From Rhizobium herbae (lineage in GTDB: Bacteria; Pseudomonadota; Alphaproteobacteria; Rhizobiales; Rhizobiaceae): 64,000 nucleotides of DNA. Under the pieces are notes generated by a model. That model saw only the letters and a list, made by a program, of their open reading frames with translations, was not told where the DNA came from and did not search any database. The stretch lies in contig NZ_JAGGJV010000009.1 of NCBI RefSeq assembly GCF_017873135.1, positions 1 to 64,000 on the forward strand, in the 5' to 3' direction. Positions within the stretch are counted from its first letter, which is position 1. Each line of letters opens with the position of its first letter. The position numbers and the translations under genes were made by a program. This document shows, one piece after another, positions 19,359 to 29,886 of the stretch.

Positions 19359-20546
19359 TCAAATCACCCCCAGTTCCTTGCCGACCTCCTCGAACACCGC
19401 GATCGCCCGCCGAACGTCCGCCTCGCTGTGGGCGGCCGACATCTGGGTGCGGATGCGTGCCTGGCCCTTGGGGACGACCGGGAAGGCGAAGCCGACGACG
19501 TAGACCCCTTTTTCCAGCATTTTTGCCGCAAAGGCCTGGGCAAGCGACGCATCGCCGAGCATCACCGGGATGATCGGGTGTCCCTCGCCGGCCAGCGTGA
19601 AGCCGAGCTTGCTCATTTCAGTGCGGAACAGGATGGCGTTGGCTTCCAGCCGCGCGCGCAGGGCATCGCCATTGTCGATCAGGTCGAACACCTTCAGCGA
19701 GGCGGCCGCGATGACGGGAGCCAGCGTGTTGGAAAACAGGTAGGGACGCGAGCGCTGGCGCAGCCAGTCGACCACTTCCGCCTTTGCCGACGTATAGCCG
19801 CCGGAGGCGCCGCCGAGCGCCTTGCCGAGCGTGCCGGTGATGATGTCCACCCGGCCCTCGACGCCGCAATATTCGGCCGAACCACGGCCATGCTTGCCGA
19901 CGAAACCGACGGCGTGGCTGTCATCGACCATGACCATGGCACCGTATTTTTCGGCGAGATCGCAGACGCCTTGCAGATTGGCGATGATGCCGTCCATGGA
20001 AAAGACGCCGTCGGTGGCGATCAGCTTGAAGCGCGAACCTTCGGCCTTTTTCAGTTCCTCTTCGAGAGCGGCCATGTCGTTGTTGGCGTAGCGGAAGCGC
20101 TTTGCCTTGGAGAGGCGCACGCCGTCGATGATCGAGGCGTGGTTGAGCGCATCGGAGATGATCGCGTCTTCTTCGTTCAGGAGCGTCTCGAACAGCCCGC
20201 CATTGGCGTCGAAGCAGGAGGAATAGAGGATCGTGTCCTCCAGACCGAGGAAGGACGAGATGCGGGCTTCCAGCTGCTTGTGCTCTTCCTGCGTGCCGCA
20301 GATGAAGCGGACGGAGGCCATGCCGTAGCCGTAGCGGTCGAGCGCCTGTTTGCCGGCCTCGGCGAGTTCCGCGTTGTTGGCAAGGCCGAGATAGTTGTTG
20401 GCGCAGAAATTCAGCACCCTGGCACCGGACGCGACCTCGATCTCGCCGGCCTGCTTGGAGACGATCACGCGCTCGGTCTTGTAGAGCCCGGCGGACTTCA
20501 GGCCTTCGAGTTCGGAGGACAGATGTTTGATGAAGGCTGACGTCAT
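19359..20546 (-). CDS. kbl: Glycine C-acetyltransferase (2-amino-3-ketobutyrate CoA ligase)
   Basis: 395 residues; PLP enzyme of the alpha-oxoamine synthase family that cleaves 2-amino-3-ketobutyrate with CoA to glycine and acetyl-Co[45 protein letters not shown] and the PLP lysine in [15 protein letters not shown] are all present. I used ATG 20546 (MTSAFIKHL), matching the usual Kbl start; a longer reading to 20594 has no support. Probably co-transcribed with tdh through the repeat element. Confidence 0.95.
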   Translation of the reverse strand: MTSAFIKHLSSELEGLKSAGLYKTERVIVSKQAGEIEVASGARVLNFCANNYLGLANNAELAEAGKQALDRYGYGMASVRFICGTQEEHKQLEARISSFLGLEDTILYSSCFDANGGLFETLLNEEDAIISDALNHASIIDGVRLSKAKRFRYANNDMAALEEELKKAEGSRFKLIATDGVFSMDGIIANLQGVCDLAEKYGAMVMVDDSHAVGFVGKHGRGSAEYCGVEGRVDIITGTLGKALGGASGGYTSAKAEVVDWLRQRSRPYLFSNTLAPVIAAASLKVFDLIDNGDALRARLEANAILFRTEMSKLGFTLAGEGHPIIPVMLGDASLAQAFAAKMLEKGVYVVGFAFPVVPKGQARIRTQMSAAHSEADVRRAIAVFEEVGKELGVI

Positions 20547-20809
20547 GAAGGCCGCTTTCCAAGCTGATATCGGGTTGCGATGGAGACCTATCATATTCCT
20601 GCGCTGAAGAAAGCAGAAGACAGCGGCGGGCGGCGGCGTTGACGCGACAGGACGATCGGCCGGCCTTGTCCGGATGCGACGAAGGGTGTTTCAAAACAGC
20701 ACGCGGCCTTCACATTGACGCTGCGAAGAGGCCGAGACAACAAAAACTAATTGACTGAGTCCAGTATTTCGGTGTCGATGGGCACATATATCCATGCGAC
20801 GAGGGCACC

Positions 20810-21580
20810 ATGAGCATCTTCGACAGATTTTCCCTGAAAGGCCGGGTGGCGCTGGTGACCGGCGGCGCGCGGGGGCTCGGACTGGAGATCGCCCGGGCGC
20901 TGGCCGAGGCCGGAGCGCATGTCGTCGTCAGCGGACGCACGGTGGCGACGCTTGAGGACGCCGTCGGCAAGATCGCAGCTGCGGGCGGCAGCGCGGAAGC
21001 CGCGGCCTTCGACATCGCGGACCGGCAGGCGCAGCGCGCCACGCTTGCCGGCATCGAGCAACGGCACGGCCGGCTCGACATCCTCGTCAACAATGTCGGC
21101 GCCCGCGACCGACGGCCACTGGCCGAATTCGACGACGACGCCGTTCTCGACCTCATCCGCACCGACCTGATCGCCGCCATCACCCTGTCGCGCGATGCCG
21201 CCGCGATCATGAAGCGCCGCGAACACGGGCGGCTGATTGCCATCACCTCGATCAACGGCCAGGTGGCGATGCCGGGCGACGGCATCTATCCCGCCGCCAA
21301 ACAGGGCCTGACCGGGCTGATGCGCTCGATGGCGGTTGAATTCGGTCCCCATGGCATCACCAGCAACGCGATTGCACCCGGCTGGTTTGCCACCGAAACC
21401 AACGCGGCGATGGCGGCCAACGAGGAGCTGATGCCCTTCGTGCGCCAGCGCATCCCGGCACAGCGCTGGGGCCGGCCCGACGAGATCGCCGGTGCCGCGC
21501 TGTTTCTGGCAAGCGACGCAGCGTCGTTCGTCAACGGCCATGTGCTGACGGTGGACGGTGGCATGACGGTGCGGATGTAG
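20810..21580 (+). CDS. Short-chain dehydrogenase/reductase
   Basis: 256 residues. Cofactor motif TGGARGLG (about 17-24), NNVG, catalytic Ser in ITSING and YPAAK for Tyr/Lys; the end [36 protein letters not shown] is the classical SDR C-terminus. It resembles gluconate 5-dehydrogenase/FabG-like enzymes. Note YPAAK where most have YxxSK. The substrate cannot be fixed. It is divergent from kbl with a 263-base gap, and followed by a palindromic repeat. Confidence 0.85.
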   Translation: MSIFDRFSLKGRVALVTGGARGLGLEIARALAEAGAHVVVSGRTVATLEDAVGKIAAAGGSAEAAAFDIADRQAQRATLAGIEQRHGRLDILVNNVGARDRRPLAEFDDDAVLDLIRTDLIAAITLSRDAAAIMKRREHGRLIAITSINGQVAMPGDGIYPAAKQGLTGLMRSMAVEFGPHGITSNAIAPGWFATETNAAMAANEELMPFVRQRIPAQRWGRPDEIAGAALFLASDAASFVNGHVLTVDGGMTVRM

Positions 21581-21594
21581 GCGACATTCTCCCA

Positions 21595-21705
21595 CTTCTC
21601 CCCATCGGGGAGAAGTGCCGAGTGAAACGAGGCGATGAGGGAGTGGTTCGGCAAATTCGGAGCCAGCCGCCCCCTCATCCGGCGCTTCTCCCCACTGGGG
21701 AGAAG
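21595..21705. repeat. Palindromic intergenic element A, copy 1
   Basis: Bounded by CTTCTCCCC-ATC-GGGGAGAAG (21595-21615) and CTTCTCCCC-ACT-GGGGAGAAG (21685-21705), with GATGAGGG and CCCTCATCC inside, so the whole element can fold on itself. A second copy is at 39672-39790. It occupies the gap between the SDR and recQ 3' ends. Confidence 0.8.
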
Positions 21706-21738
21706 AACGAGCAAGCCGCTCAGCTGCGGAACACGAGC

Positions 21739-23616
21739 CTACTCGAATGCCCTAATCACCTTCAGAAACGCATCTCCATAGCGTTCCAGCTTCGATTGTC
21801 CGATGCCGGAAATGCCCAAAAGCGCGTCGCGGGTCTGCGGCCGCTCCTTGGAAAGCGCAATCAGCGTCGTATCCGGGAAGATGACATAAGGGGGCACGCC
21901 CATCTCCTTGGCGAGGCCGGCGCGCAGCGCCCGCAACTGCTGGAACAGATCCTGGTCGCCACCCGACAATTCGGCTTTCGCAGCCGGCGAGCCGCCCTTC
22001 GAGTGACGCGCGGCCTTGCCCGTCGTCGGCCGGTCCTTGCGGAAGCGGACCTCGCGTTCGCGCTTGAAGACGGCGCGGGCGTCTGGCTCCAGCTTCAGCG
22101 CGCCAAAGGCCTCGTGATCGACACTAACCAGACCGGCGGCGAGAAGCTGGCGATAGACCGACTGCCAGGTTTTCGAGGGGATATCCTTGCCGGCGCCGAA
22201 GACCGGCATGTCGGCATGACCGAAACGGGTGGTCTTTTCGTTCTCGTTGCCAAGCAGCACGTCGATCAGGTGGCCGGTGCCGAAACGTTCGCCGGTGCGG
22301 TAGATGGCGGCCAGCGCCTTGATGGCGGCGTCGGTTCCATCCCAGGTTTCGACCGGATTGACGCAGGTATCGCAATTGCCGCACTTGCCGGCATGCGCCT
22401 CGCCGAAATGGGCAAGGATCGATTGCCGCCGGCAGCCGGGCGTCTCGCAGATGGCAAGCAGCGCGTTGAGCTTGGCGCGCTCGACCCGCTTGATATCGTC
22501 GCCCGAGGTGCCGCCATCGATCATCCGGCCGCGCTGGATGACATCGGCCATGCCATAGGCCATCCAGACATCGGACGGCAGGCCGTCGCGCCCCGCACGG
22601 CCGGTTTCCTGGTAATAGGCCTCGACCGAGCCCGGCAGGTCGAGATGGGCGACGTAACGCACGTTCGGCTTGTCGATGCCCATGCCGAAGGCAACGGTGG
22701 CGACCAGGCAGAGGTCTTCTTCCTTCAGGAACGCATCCTGATTGGCATCGCGCACCGAGCGGTCCATGCCTGCGTGATAGGCAAGCGCGCGAATACCCTG
22801 CCCGTTCAGCCATTCGGCGGTGTCCTCGACCTTGGCGCGCGACAGGCAATAGACGATGCCGCTCGAGCCCTTGTGGCGCGACAGGAAGCGCAACAGCTGC
22901 TGGCGCGGCTGGTCGCGCTCGACGATCTCATAGGCGATGTTGGGACGATCGAACGAGGTGGTGAAGACTTCGGCGGAACGCAAGGACAGCTTGTCGATAA
23001 TGTCTTCGCGGGTATGCGGATCGGCCGTCGCCGTCAGCGCCATGCGCGGCACGCCCGGATAATGCTCGGCAAGCTGGCCCAGTTCGCGGTATTCCGGGCG
23101 AAAATCATGGCCCCACTGGGAGACGCAATGGGCCTCGTCGATGGCAAACAGCGAAATCTTCGCATTGCCGATCATCTCCTTGAAGGCCGGCGTGACGATG
23201 CGCTCCGGCGTTACGTAGAGAAGATCGAGATCGCCGTTTGCGATCGCCCGGCGGACATCGAGGAATTCTTCGCGCGTCAGCGACGAATTGAGTGCCGCCG
23301 CCCTGACGCCAAGCTGCTTCAGCGCCTCGACCTGATCGCGCATCAGCGCAATCAGCGGCGAGACGACGATGCCGACGCCATCGCGGCAAAGCGCGGGGAT
23401 CTGGAAGCAGAGCGACTTGCCGGCACCGGTCGGAAACAGCACGACGGCATCGCCGCCCGACACAACCCGTTCAACCACGGCGGCCTGCTTGCCGCGAAAG
23501 GCCGGATAGCCGTAGACGGTTTTCAGGATGTCGAGGGGATTTTTGCGGCCAGACGCGGCGTCGAACGGCCGTTCGGTCATCCGGGGCATCGCATCGGGTC
23601 TTTGCAGCTGGGACAT
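21739..23616 (-). CDS. recQ: ATP-dependent DNA helicase RecQ
   Basis: 625 residues. Superfamily 2 helicase: Walker [16 protein letters not shown], motif II DEAH in [20 protein letters not shown], motif [15 protein letters not shown]. The RQC zinc site is [15 protein letters not shown], and a C-terminal HRDC domain ([30 protein letters not shown]) is present. It unwinds DNA 3'-5' in recombination and fork repair. Full length (E. coli RecQ is about 610). No SOS-type box was seen directly upstream. Confidence 0.96.
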   Translation of the reverse strand: MSQLQRPDAMPRMTERPFDAASGRKNPLDILKTVYGYPAFRGKQAAVVERVVSGGDAVVLFPTGAGKSLCFQIPALCRDGVGIVVSPLIALMRDQVEALKQLGVRAAALNSSLTREEFLDVRRAIANGDLDLLYVTPERIVTPAFKEMIGNAKISLFAIDEAHCVSQWGHDFRPEYRELGQLAEHYPGVPRMALTATADPHTREDIIDKLSLRSAEVFTTSFDRPNIAYEIVERDQPRQQLLRFLSRHKGSSGIVYCLSRAKVEDTAEWLNGQGIRALAYHAGMDRSVRDANQDAFLKEEDLCLVATVAFGMGIDKPNVRYVAHLDLPGSVEAYYQETGRAGRDGLPSDVWMAYGMADVIQRGRMIDGGTSGDDIKRVERAKLNALLAICETPGCRRQSILAHFGEAHAGKCGNCDTCVNPVETWDGTDAAIKALAAIYRTGERFGTGHLIDVLLGNENEKTTRFGHADMPVFGAGKDIPSKTWQSVYRQLLAAGLVSVDHEAFGALKLEPDARAVFKREREVRFRKDRPTTGKAARHSKGGSPAAKAELSGGDQDLFQQLRALRAGLAKEMGVPPYVIFPDTTLIALSKERPQTRDALLGISGIGQSKLERYGDAFLKVIRAFE

Positions 23617-23726
23617 GAAATCTTTCTCTTGCAGCCCGTCACTCTCGCATGATTCCGCACTGGATATCGATACGGAAAGACAGTGTCACGTGCCATCAAG
23701 CGAGAGCGGATGATCGGCATTCAGCC

Positions 23727-24572
23727 TCATTCGCGCCAGTGATCGGCAACCCATGGAGAGGGAAGTATGAATTGCCGCAAATAGCGAAAGGGCCATCGCT
23801 TTCCCCTCTTCTTTGCATCGAACACGCCAAGAATATGGTCGCGGCGTGAGCCGATGCGGCCTCTATAGCCATATTGCCCGTCGATGGCGTGCTGCGGCAA
23901 GATATCACGCGGGAACAGCACCACGCGGGCGTTGGGCAACAGGCGTGGCGGCAGGACATAATTGAGAGGAAATGGGCGCCGGCAATCCTGCCTGAAATGC
24001 AGCACCCAGCGACGCGGAAAAAACTTTGCGCCTCCCGGTGCGTTACGCGTCACGAAACGCTGTTCGAAACGATACTCGTCTGCAACCTTCTGCGGGTTAG
24101 CGCGAAATTTTTCCTGCAATGGCAACAATGTCCCCACCGAGAACCGGAACACTGAACTCTGCCCGAGCCGTTCGAAGGGCGTGGTCTGATTTCGCGCCAT
24201 GAACAGGTCGTCGGCTTTGCCGCATTCGAAAAACCCATCGAGCGAACCGACGATAACCAGGTCGAGATCCAGAAACAGGACAGGACCGGTCAGACTGCCA
24301 AGTTTGGGACCCCACAGCCGGGCCTTCGGCCAGATGCCTTTCGTGTTGACCGGCATATTCTCAACGTCAAGCGGCGGCAGGTCCTCGCAGAGGATTTCAG
24401 GACGCAGATCGGCACGGTTGTCCGTAAAGCATGTGAACGTGAATGGCGGCGTGATATTGCGAGCGACCATCGCATACAGTCTGTTGATGAAGGGGGGACC
24501 GTATTTGGTGCCCCAGTTGATGCAAATCACCTGCTTTACGCCGCCGCTCGCATCCAGAACGCTTGTCGCCAT
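23727..24572 (-). CDS. Putative sugar transferase (DXD-type), family unclear
   Basis: 281 residues. GPVLFLDLDLVIVGSLDGFFE carries a D-L-D metal/nucleotide-sugar motif in the context seen in GT8-like and related transferases, preceded by VICINWGTKYGPPFINRLYAMVARN and a FTCFTDN motif. No membrane segment or signal. ATG 24572 has AAGGA nine bases upstream; a TTG three codons earlier is also possible. It stands alone, 110 bases after recQ's start, not in a polysaccharide cluster. Likely a surface or small-glycan transferase; the acceptor is unknown. Confidence 0.65.
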   Translation of the reverse strand: MATSVLDASGGVKQVICINWGTKYGPPFINRLYAMVARNITPPFTFTCFTDNRADLRPEILCEDLPPLDVENMPVNTKGIWPKARLWGPKLGSLTGPVLFLDLDLVIVGSLDGFFECGKADDLFMARNQTTPFERLGQSSVFRFSVGTLLPLQEKFRANPQKVADEYRFEQRFVTRNAPGGAKFFPRRWVLHFRQDCRRPFPLNYVLPPRLLPNARVVLFPRDILPQHAIDGQYGYRGRIGSRRDHILGVFDAKKRGKRWPFRYLRQFILPSPWVADHWRE

Positions 24573-24739
24573 GTCCAACAATCCTTTTTTGCAGATTGTC
24601 TTAAAGGCCTTGTCGGCGCGATTATCAAGCTTGGACTTCGCTTTTCAGCCCACAGGATTCATCGACATGCGTACATCCCGCACAGCTGGTCGGTGAGCAA
24701 CGCGATACCGCGACCCCATCCATCATCACCGCCAAACTA

Positions 24740-25375
24740 TCAAACGCTCGAGCGCCGGTAAAACGCCAGCGAACCGGCGAGCGCCAGAAGCGCGCCGCCG
24801 CAGATGCGGTCGAGCCACAGCGCGCCGGACTTTTTCAGCACCTTCACGGCCTGCGAGCCGAGCGTTGCGTAACCGAACATGACCAGAAAATCGATTGTCG
24901 CAAAGACAAGGGCGAGAACGGCATATTGCTGGACCTGCGGTTCCACCGGCACGATGAATTGCGGCAGGAAGGCCGAGAAGAACAGGTATCCCTTGGGGTT
25001 GGTGACGGCGACCAGGAAGCTTTTCAGGAAGATGGCGCGCGCCGATCCAGAACCGCTCTCCGCCGTGCCGTGCAGGGTCTCGCTCAACGTGCCTTTGGAG
25101 CGCAGCAGCATGATGCCGAGAAAGGCGAGATAACCGGCGCCGATCCATTTGACCACCGAGAACCAGAATTCGGACGCCGCCAGCAGCGCCCCGAGCCCCA
25201 AGGCGACAGCGCCGATCAGGACAAAATCGGACAGCACCGCGCCGACCATGCCGATGAGCGCGCGACGCACGCCGAAGCGCGAGCCGTTGGTCAGCGCCAG
25301 AAGCACGGTCGGACCGGGCGTGGCGATGCCGATGAACGAAACGAGTGCGAAAGCCAGCAAGGTGATTTCAGTCAT
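24740..25375 (-). CDS. LysE/RhtB-family amino-acid exporter
   Basis: 211 residues with about six hydrophobic segments. ALVSFIGIATPGPTVLLALTNGSRFGVRRAL is the LysE/RhtB signature near the N-terminus, and FLKSFLVAVTNPKGYLFFSAFLPQFI the central one. Expected inner-membrane export of amino acids or homoserine lactone-like compounds. ATG 25375 is preceded by GGAGGGGAACC. It stands alone, with no adjacent LysR-type regulator. Confidence 0.9.
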   Translation of the reverse strand: MTEITLLAFALVSFIGIATPGPTVLLALTNGSRFGVRRALIGMVGAVLSDFVLIGAVALGLGALLAASEFWFSVVKWIGAGYLAFLGIMLLRSKGTLSETLHGTAESGSGSARAIFLKSFLVAVTNPKGYLFFSAFLPQFIVPVEPQVQQYAVLALVFATIDFLVMFGYATLGSQAVKVLKKSGALWLDRICGGALLALAGSLAFYRRSSV

Positions 25376-25629
25376 GGTTCCCCTCCTCCGGACTTGCAAA
25401 ACGGCGCCGCAGGTCCCGCGTTGAAAACCGACTTTTGCAATTCATCGCCCCCTCGGCAAGAGGCTAACGCGCCCTGCAGCCCTTCGAGTATCTCCGCCAT
25501 GGTGAAAAGCGTGTCGCGGCGGAACCGCCCAATTTCGGGAACCGGGCACCCATCTTCAGCGGTTGACTAAAAATTGCTGCAGTGCACTAAGATGATGCCG
25601 ACGCAACAGCACGAATGAACGGTGGTTTG

Positions 25630-26766
25630 ATGCGGTACGTAAAAGAATTCGAAGCCCTGCGCGGGGTTCTGGCGATCTGGGTCGTGGTTGGGCACGTCGC
25701 GACCGCCTCTGTCCTGCACGGACGCCTGATCGAAGCAAAGCTCTACAATTTCTACGCCGTCACCGTGTTCATTCTCTTAAGCGGCTTTGCCATCGCCGCA
25801 TTGATCGACAAGAAGCCGGAGGGCTATGGCCTCTATATCACGCGCCGGGCGTTCCGAATTTTCCCGGTCTACCTGTTTTACCTGGCGCTTTCCGTCCTCC
25901 TGGCCAATTTCGCCCTGGAAACCTGGCTGAATGCACCCTCCGGCGTGATGCAGGCGGCGAGAATAAAGATCGCGACCGATACGATCACCTATTGGCCCTG
26001 GCATCTCGCAGCACATCTGCCGGCGCTGCACGGTCTCGTGCCGCCAAGCCTGCTTCCGTCGACAGACTATGCATTTCTGGGACAGGCCTGGAGCATATCC
26101 CTGGAATGGCAATACTATCTGATAGCGCCGTTTTTCATTGCCGTGCTGACGACGAAGATGAATGCGATCCGTATCGGGCTGCTGCTTCTCGGCGCCCTTG
26201 CGGTTGCGTTTATCCTGCCGCGAATGCCGGAAAGCTTCATCGGCGGATGGCTTCTCGATTTTACCCTCGGGATCGCGACGTTCATCTTCATGAAATACCG
26301 GGACAGAGAAGCCCATCCGCTGCGATCGATACCGATCGTGAAAGTCTGGGCGCTTGTGATCGCGGGATTGCTGCTGCAGCGATCGGTCAGTGTCCTGCCG
26401 TATCTCATCTGGGCGACGGTCATCATGCTGGTGATCTGCGCCCGGGAAAAGGAAGGCGGGGCGGCGGCACTTTTCAGCAGGGTAGCGAATGCGCGGCCGC
26501 TGCAGTGGATCGGCAGCATGGCCTACTCGGTCTACCTTTCCCACATGATCGTCCTGATCCTGGTGCTGCGCGCGGTTCAGGCGCTGGGCATCGATGAACC
26601 CTGGCCGCAGTTCGCTGTTCTTGTCTGCGCAACCCTGGCCGGAACCCTGGTGATCTCGCGGCTCTCCTATGTTTTCATCGAGCTGCCGTTTCACCAATAC
26701 GGCCGAAACATCGGGCAACGCGCCCAGACGATCCCCGCTCGGGCGAATGTTCCGCCCGGAGAATAG
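25630..26766 (+). CDS. Membrane O-acyltransferase, acyltransferase-3 (OafA/NodX) family
   Basis: About 378 residues with some ten membrane helices. FEALRGVLAIWVVVGHV has the conserved R and H near the N-terminus, and FYAVTVFILLSGFAIA, YITRRAFRIFPVYL and SYVFIELPFHQYGRNIG match the family. Members move acetyl or other acyl groups from the cytoplasm to surface sugars. ATG 25630 follows GGTGG; ATG 25615 in frame is the alternative. Its 3' end is 22 bases from the convergent dnaG end, sharing a hairpin. The acceptor glycan is unknown. Confidence 0.85.
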   Translation: MRYVKEFEALRGVLAIWVVVGHVATASVLHGRLIEAKLYNFYAVTVFILLSGFAIAALIDKKPEGYGLYITRRAFRIFPVYLFYLALSVLLANFALETWLNAPSGVMQAARIKIATDTITYWPWHLAAHLPALHGLVPPSLLPSTDYAFLGQAWSISLEWQYYLIAPFFIAVLTTKMNAIRIGLLLLGALAVAFILPRMPESFIGGWLLDFTLGIATFIFMKYRDREAHPLRSIPIVKVWALVIAGLLLQRSVSVLPYLIWATVIMLVICAREKEGGAAALFSRVANARPLQWIGSMAYSVYLSHMIVLILVLRAVQALGIDEPWPQFAVLVCATLAGTLVISRLSYVFIELPFHQYGRNIGQRAQTIPARANVPPGE

Positions 26767-26769
26767 ACA

Positions 26770-26790
26770 AGGGGGCCAAGGCTGCCCCCT
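26770..26790. terminator. Shared hairpin between acyltransferase and dnaG
   Basis: AGGGGGC / GCCCCCT stem with a seven-base loop, filling the 22-base gap between two convergent genes and touching the dnaG stop. No strong T-run on either side; bidirectional termination is plausible. Confidence 0.45.
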
Positions 26791-28783
26791 ACTTCCCCGC
26801 CGGCCCCTTCACCCGTCCCGACAGCACGCCGAAGCCGTCAATGATCGCCTCCTGGTTTTCCAGCCGCGTCACTTCCAGCTGCACCTCCTGCAAGTTGCGC
26901 AGGATCTGGCTGACGGTGTCGTCGTCGCCTTCTTCCGTTGCGTAGGCGAGCTCGCTTTCGAGTTCGCGGCGCTGCCAGAGCAGGGCCTTGGTGCGCTGGT
27001 GCAAAGCCAGCGCCTGGAGGTAGCCTTCGCGGGCGTCTTCCGGTGCTGCGGCAGTCGTCGCGGTCCACAGGCGGGCGAAGCGGATCTGCTGGTCGAGCGA
27101 TTTCAGCAGGTCGCCGAAGCCTTCGGTTTCCAACTGCTCGACGAGGATTTCGCGCGACAGGCGCGGACCCTTGGCGGCGGCGGCGTTGAGCACCGACGAC
27201 CAGAAGCGCTGCAGGTCGCGATTGTCGTATTCGATCGCGGAAATCTCGTCATATTCCTCGAACAGTAGTTGCGGATGATTGACGATGGTCAGCGCCAGCA
27301 CGCTTTCGCGCAGCGGCGGCAGGGCCTGATGACCGCTGACCAGCGACGAGCGGGCGAGACGATCGGAAATGCCGGAGCGTTCCGACATACGCCCGCCCGG
27401 CTGGCCGCCGCGACCTTGGCCGCCATTGCGGTTGGCGCCCTGACGCTGGTTGCGGTCGAAACCGCGCTGGCCGTTCTGCTGGCGCGAAGCACCCTGAAAG
27501 AACTGGTTGAGCCGGTCGCGGACATCCTGGCCATAGTGGCGGCGGACGTTTTCGTCTGATATCACCGAGACGACCTGCTTCAGTGTCGCCTCCAGCTGGG
27601 CGCGGCTCTCCGGCGTATCGAAGGAGCCGGCCTGCGCCTCGCGCAGCCAGACCATTTCCGACAGCGAGCGGGCAGACGCCATCACCTTGTCGAACGGCGC
27701 GCGGCCTTCGTGGCGCACCAGATCGTCGGGGTCTTTGCCATCCGGCAGCATGGCGAAGCGGACTGAGAAGCCGGGCTTCAGATGCGGCAGCGCCAGGTCC
27801 ACCGCCCGGTTGGCGGCGCGGATGCCGGCGCCGTCGCCATCAAAGCAGAGAACGGGCTGCTGGGTGAGCTTCCACAGCAATGCCATCTGGTTTTCGGTCA
27901 GCGCGGTGCCGAGCGGGGCAACGGCATTCTCGATGCCGGCCTGATGCAGGGCGATGACGTCCATATAGCCTTCGACGGCAATGATGGTGCCTGCGCCGTC
28001 AGCGCCACCCATCGCCTTGCGCGCGCGGGAAAAGTTGTAGAGCACGTTGCCCTTGTGAAAGAGCTCGGTCTCGTTGGAATTGAGGTATTTCGCCGGCGCG
28101 TCCGGCGACATGGCGCGGCCGCCAAAGGCGATGACCTTTTCGCGCGACGACAGGATCGGGAACATGATGCGGTCGCGGAAACGGTCGTAGGACACCGGGA
28201 TATCCGGGCCATGGACGACGAGGCCGCAGGCCTCGATCTGGTCCTTGGGCACACCCTTGCCGGCGAGATGCTCCTTCAGCGCATTGCGGCTTTCCGGCGC
28301 ATAGCCGAGGCGAAAAGTCTCGATGGTGCGGCCCGTCAGGCCGCGGTCGCGCAGGTAGGCCCGCGCCTTGGCGCCGTTCGCGGTCTGCAACTGGGCTTCG
28401 AAGAACTGCGTCGCCATTTCCATGACATCCTGCAGGCCGGTGCGCTGGCGGTCGCGCTTTTCCGCCTCGACATCGGGCTGCGGCATGGCGACGCCGGCGA
28501 GATCGGCGACCTGCTGCACGGCTTCGGGAAAGGCCATGCCGTCGAGATCGGTAAGAAAGCGGAAATGATCGCCCGAGACGCCGCAGCCGAAGCAATGGTA
28601 GCGGCCCTTGCGGTCCTCGCAATGGAAGCTCGGGGATTTCTCGCCATGGAACGGGCAGCAGGCCCAGTAGTCGCCGCGCGAGGCATTGGTTTTCTTGCGA
28701 TCCCAGGTGACGCGTTTGCCGATCACGTCCGAAATGGGAACGCGGTCGCGGATCTCGTCAAGGAAAGAGTTGGAAAATCGCAT
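26789..28783 (-). CDS. dnaG: DNA primase
   Basis: 664 residues. N-terminal CHC2 zinc finger (CCPFHGEKSPSFHCEDRKGRYHCFGCGVSGD, about 40-70), primase core with RFRDRIMFPI and the Toprim acidic residues in IAVEGYMDVIALHQAG and CFDGDGAGIRAANRA. The C-terminal helicase-binding domain is preceded by a Gln/Gly/Asn-rich linker (about 430-465). It synthesises RNA primers at the replication fork. ATG 28783 with AGAGG upstream. Convergent with the acyltransferase gene. Confidence 0.96.
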   Translation of the reverse strand: MRFSNSFLDEIRDRVPISDVIGKRVTWDRKKTNASRGDYWACCPFHGEKSPSFHCEDRKGRYHCFGCGVSGDHFRFLTDLDGMAFPEAVQQVADLAGVAMPQPDVEAEKRDRQRTGLQDVMEMATQFFEAQLQTANGAKARAYLRDRGLTGRTIETFRLGYAPESRNALKEHLAGKGVPKDQIEACGLVVHGPDIPVSYDRFRDRIMFPILSSREKVIAFGGRAMSPDAPAKYLNSNETELFHKGNVLYNFSRARKAMGGADGAGTIIAVEGYMDVIALHQAGIENAVAPLGTALTENQMALLWKLTQQPVLCFDGDGAGIRAANRAVDLALPHLKPGFSVRFAMLPDGKDPDDLVRHEGRAPFDKVMASARSLSEMVWLREAQAGSFDTPESRAQLEATLKQVVSVISDENVRRHYGQDVRDRLNQFFQGASRQQNGQRGFDRNQRQGANRNGGQGRGGQPGGRMSERSGISDRLARSSLVSGHQALPPLRESVLALTIVNHPQLLFEEYDEISAIEYDNRDLQRFWSSVLNAAAAKGPRLSREILVEQLETEGFGDLLKSLDQQIRFARLWTATTAAAPEDAREGYLQALALHQRTKALLWQRRELESELAYATEEGDDDTVSQILRNLQEVQLEVTRLENQEAIIDGFGVLSGRVKGPAGK

Positions 28784-28962
28784 GAATACCTCTGGGCTGG
28801 CTTCCATATAGGCGGCAAACCGCGCCCGCGCCAGCGAGGGTGGAGGTCATACCCGCAATTCACAGGCCATCGCACGTGGCATCCGGCTGGAAACCGCGCA
28901 TGCCCCCGTGGACATGACATATTCCTTGAATAAAATGTTGATAGCAAACGTATACAAAGGCA

Positions 28963-29886
28963 ATGAAGTGTTCATGGCCCTTTCGGATTCCCGCGATGAT
29001 TTTCTCAGCGAACGAGCTTGCTTCCAACACCACCTTCTTCAAAGCCATGCGGATCTATGCGCGGCAGATGACGGCGATGTTCGCCGAAAATCCGCGAATG
29101 TCCTCGATCTTTGCCTCGCAACAGCGCTGGCTGATGGCGCAGCTCGGGCTTTCGCTGCATTATGGGCGTGACCCAGCCGATCCGACGAAACAGCTTTATG
29201 CCGGGCGCTTCGTCAGCAAGGCGATCGATCACGGCATTGCCAGCCGCAACACGGCGGCGACCTTCATCCAGGAAATGCTGGCCTATCGTTTCGTGCGTGC
29301 CAGCGACAATCCGCCCGACAATCGCATGCGGCCACTGGAGCCGACCGATACCGCGGTCCAGCAGGTGGTCAGGTGGCTCTACGCGCATCTGGCCATCCTC
29401 GACACGCTGGACGGCGGAAACCGGGCGGTTTCGCTGACGGAAAACCCCGCCCTGTTTACCCGGCTGCAGCCGATCATCGCGCTTGGTCTCCTGGAAAACC
29501 ACGGCGTCCGCAATCCCGGCGAGACGTTCAATCTCTTTACATGGGCCAACTCCGGCGGTGTGGTGATGGATTACTTCATCTCGATGATCACCGAATTCGA
29601 TCCGGATGCACCGCGCACGATGATCGGCCCGGTTTCATCGGCCGATATCTGCCAGTCCTACATGATTTCAAAGACGCATCTGAAACGGCTGATGAGCAAG
29701 GCGGCCGAAATGGGCAGCGTCAGCTTCGAAACCGTCTCGCGCCGCAACATGCTCTGGCTTTCGCAGGGGTTCGTCAAGGAATACTGGATCTACCAGGCGG
29801 AAAAATTCGCCATCATCGACGCGGCGTTCCATGCGGAAGCCGCGTCGCCGGTACCGGGCGTCAGGCAGCTGACAGCAGTTCCTTGA
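28963..29886 (+). CDS. Conserved-looking hypothetical protein with possible helix-turn-helix
   Basis: About 307 residues, no signal peptide or membrane span. I do not recognise a named family. A mostly helical protein; the region ADICQSYMISKTHLKRLMSKAAEMGSVSF near residues 223-251 resembles a winged-helix recognition segment, suggesting a regulator. The start is uncertain: ATG 28963 (AAAGG close upstream) or the ATG at 28996. It is divergent from dnaG and its last 26 bases overlap the end of the YqeY gene on the other strand. Codon use looks like its neighbours. Confidence 0.6.
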   Translation: MKCSWPFRIPAMIFSANELASNTTFFKAMRIYARQMTAMFAENPRMSSIFASQQRWLMAQLGLSLHYGRDPADPTKQLYAGRFVSKAIDHGIASRNTAATFIQEMLAYRFVRASDNPPDNRMRPLEPTDTAVQQVVRWLYAHLAILDTLDGGNRAVSLTENPALFTRLQPIIALGLLENHGVRNPGETFNLFTWANSGGVVMDYFISMITEFDPDAPRTMIGPVSSADICQSYMISKTHLKRLMSKAAEMGSVSFETVSRRNMLWLSQGFVKEYWIYQAEKFAIIDAAFHAEAASPVPGVRQLTAVP

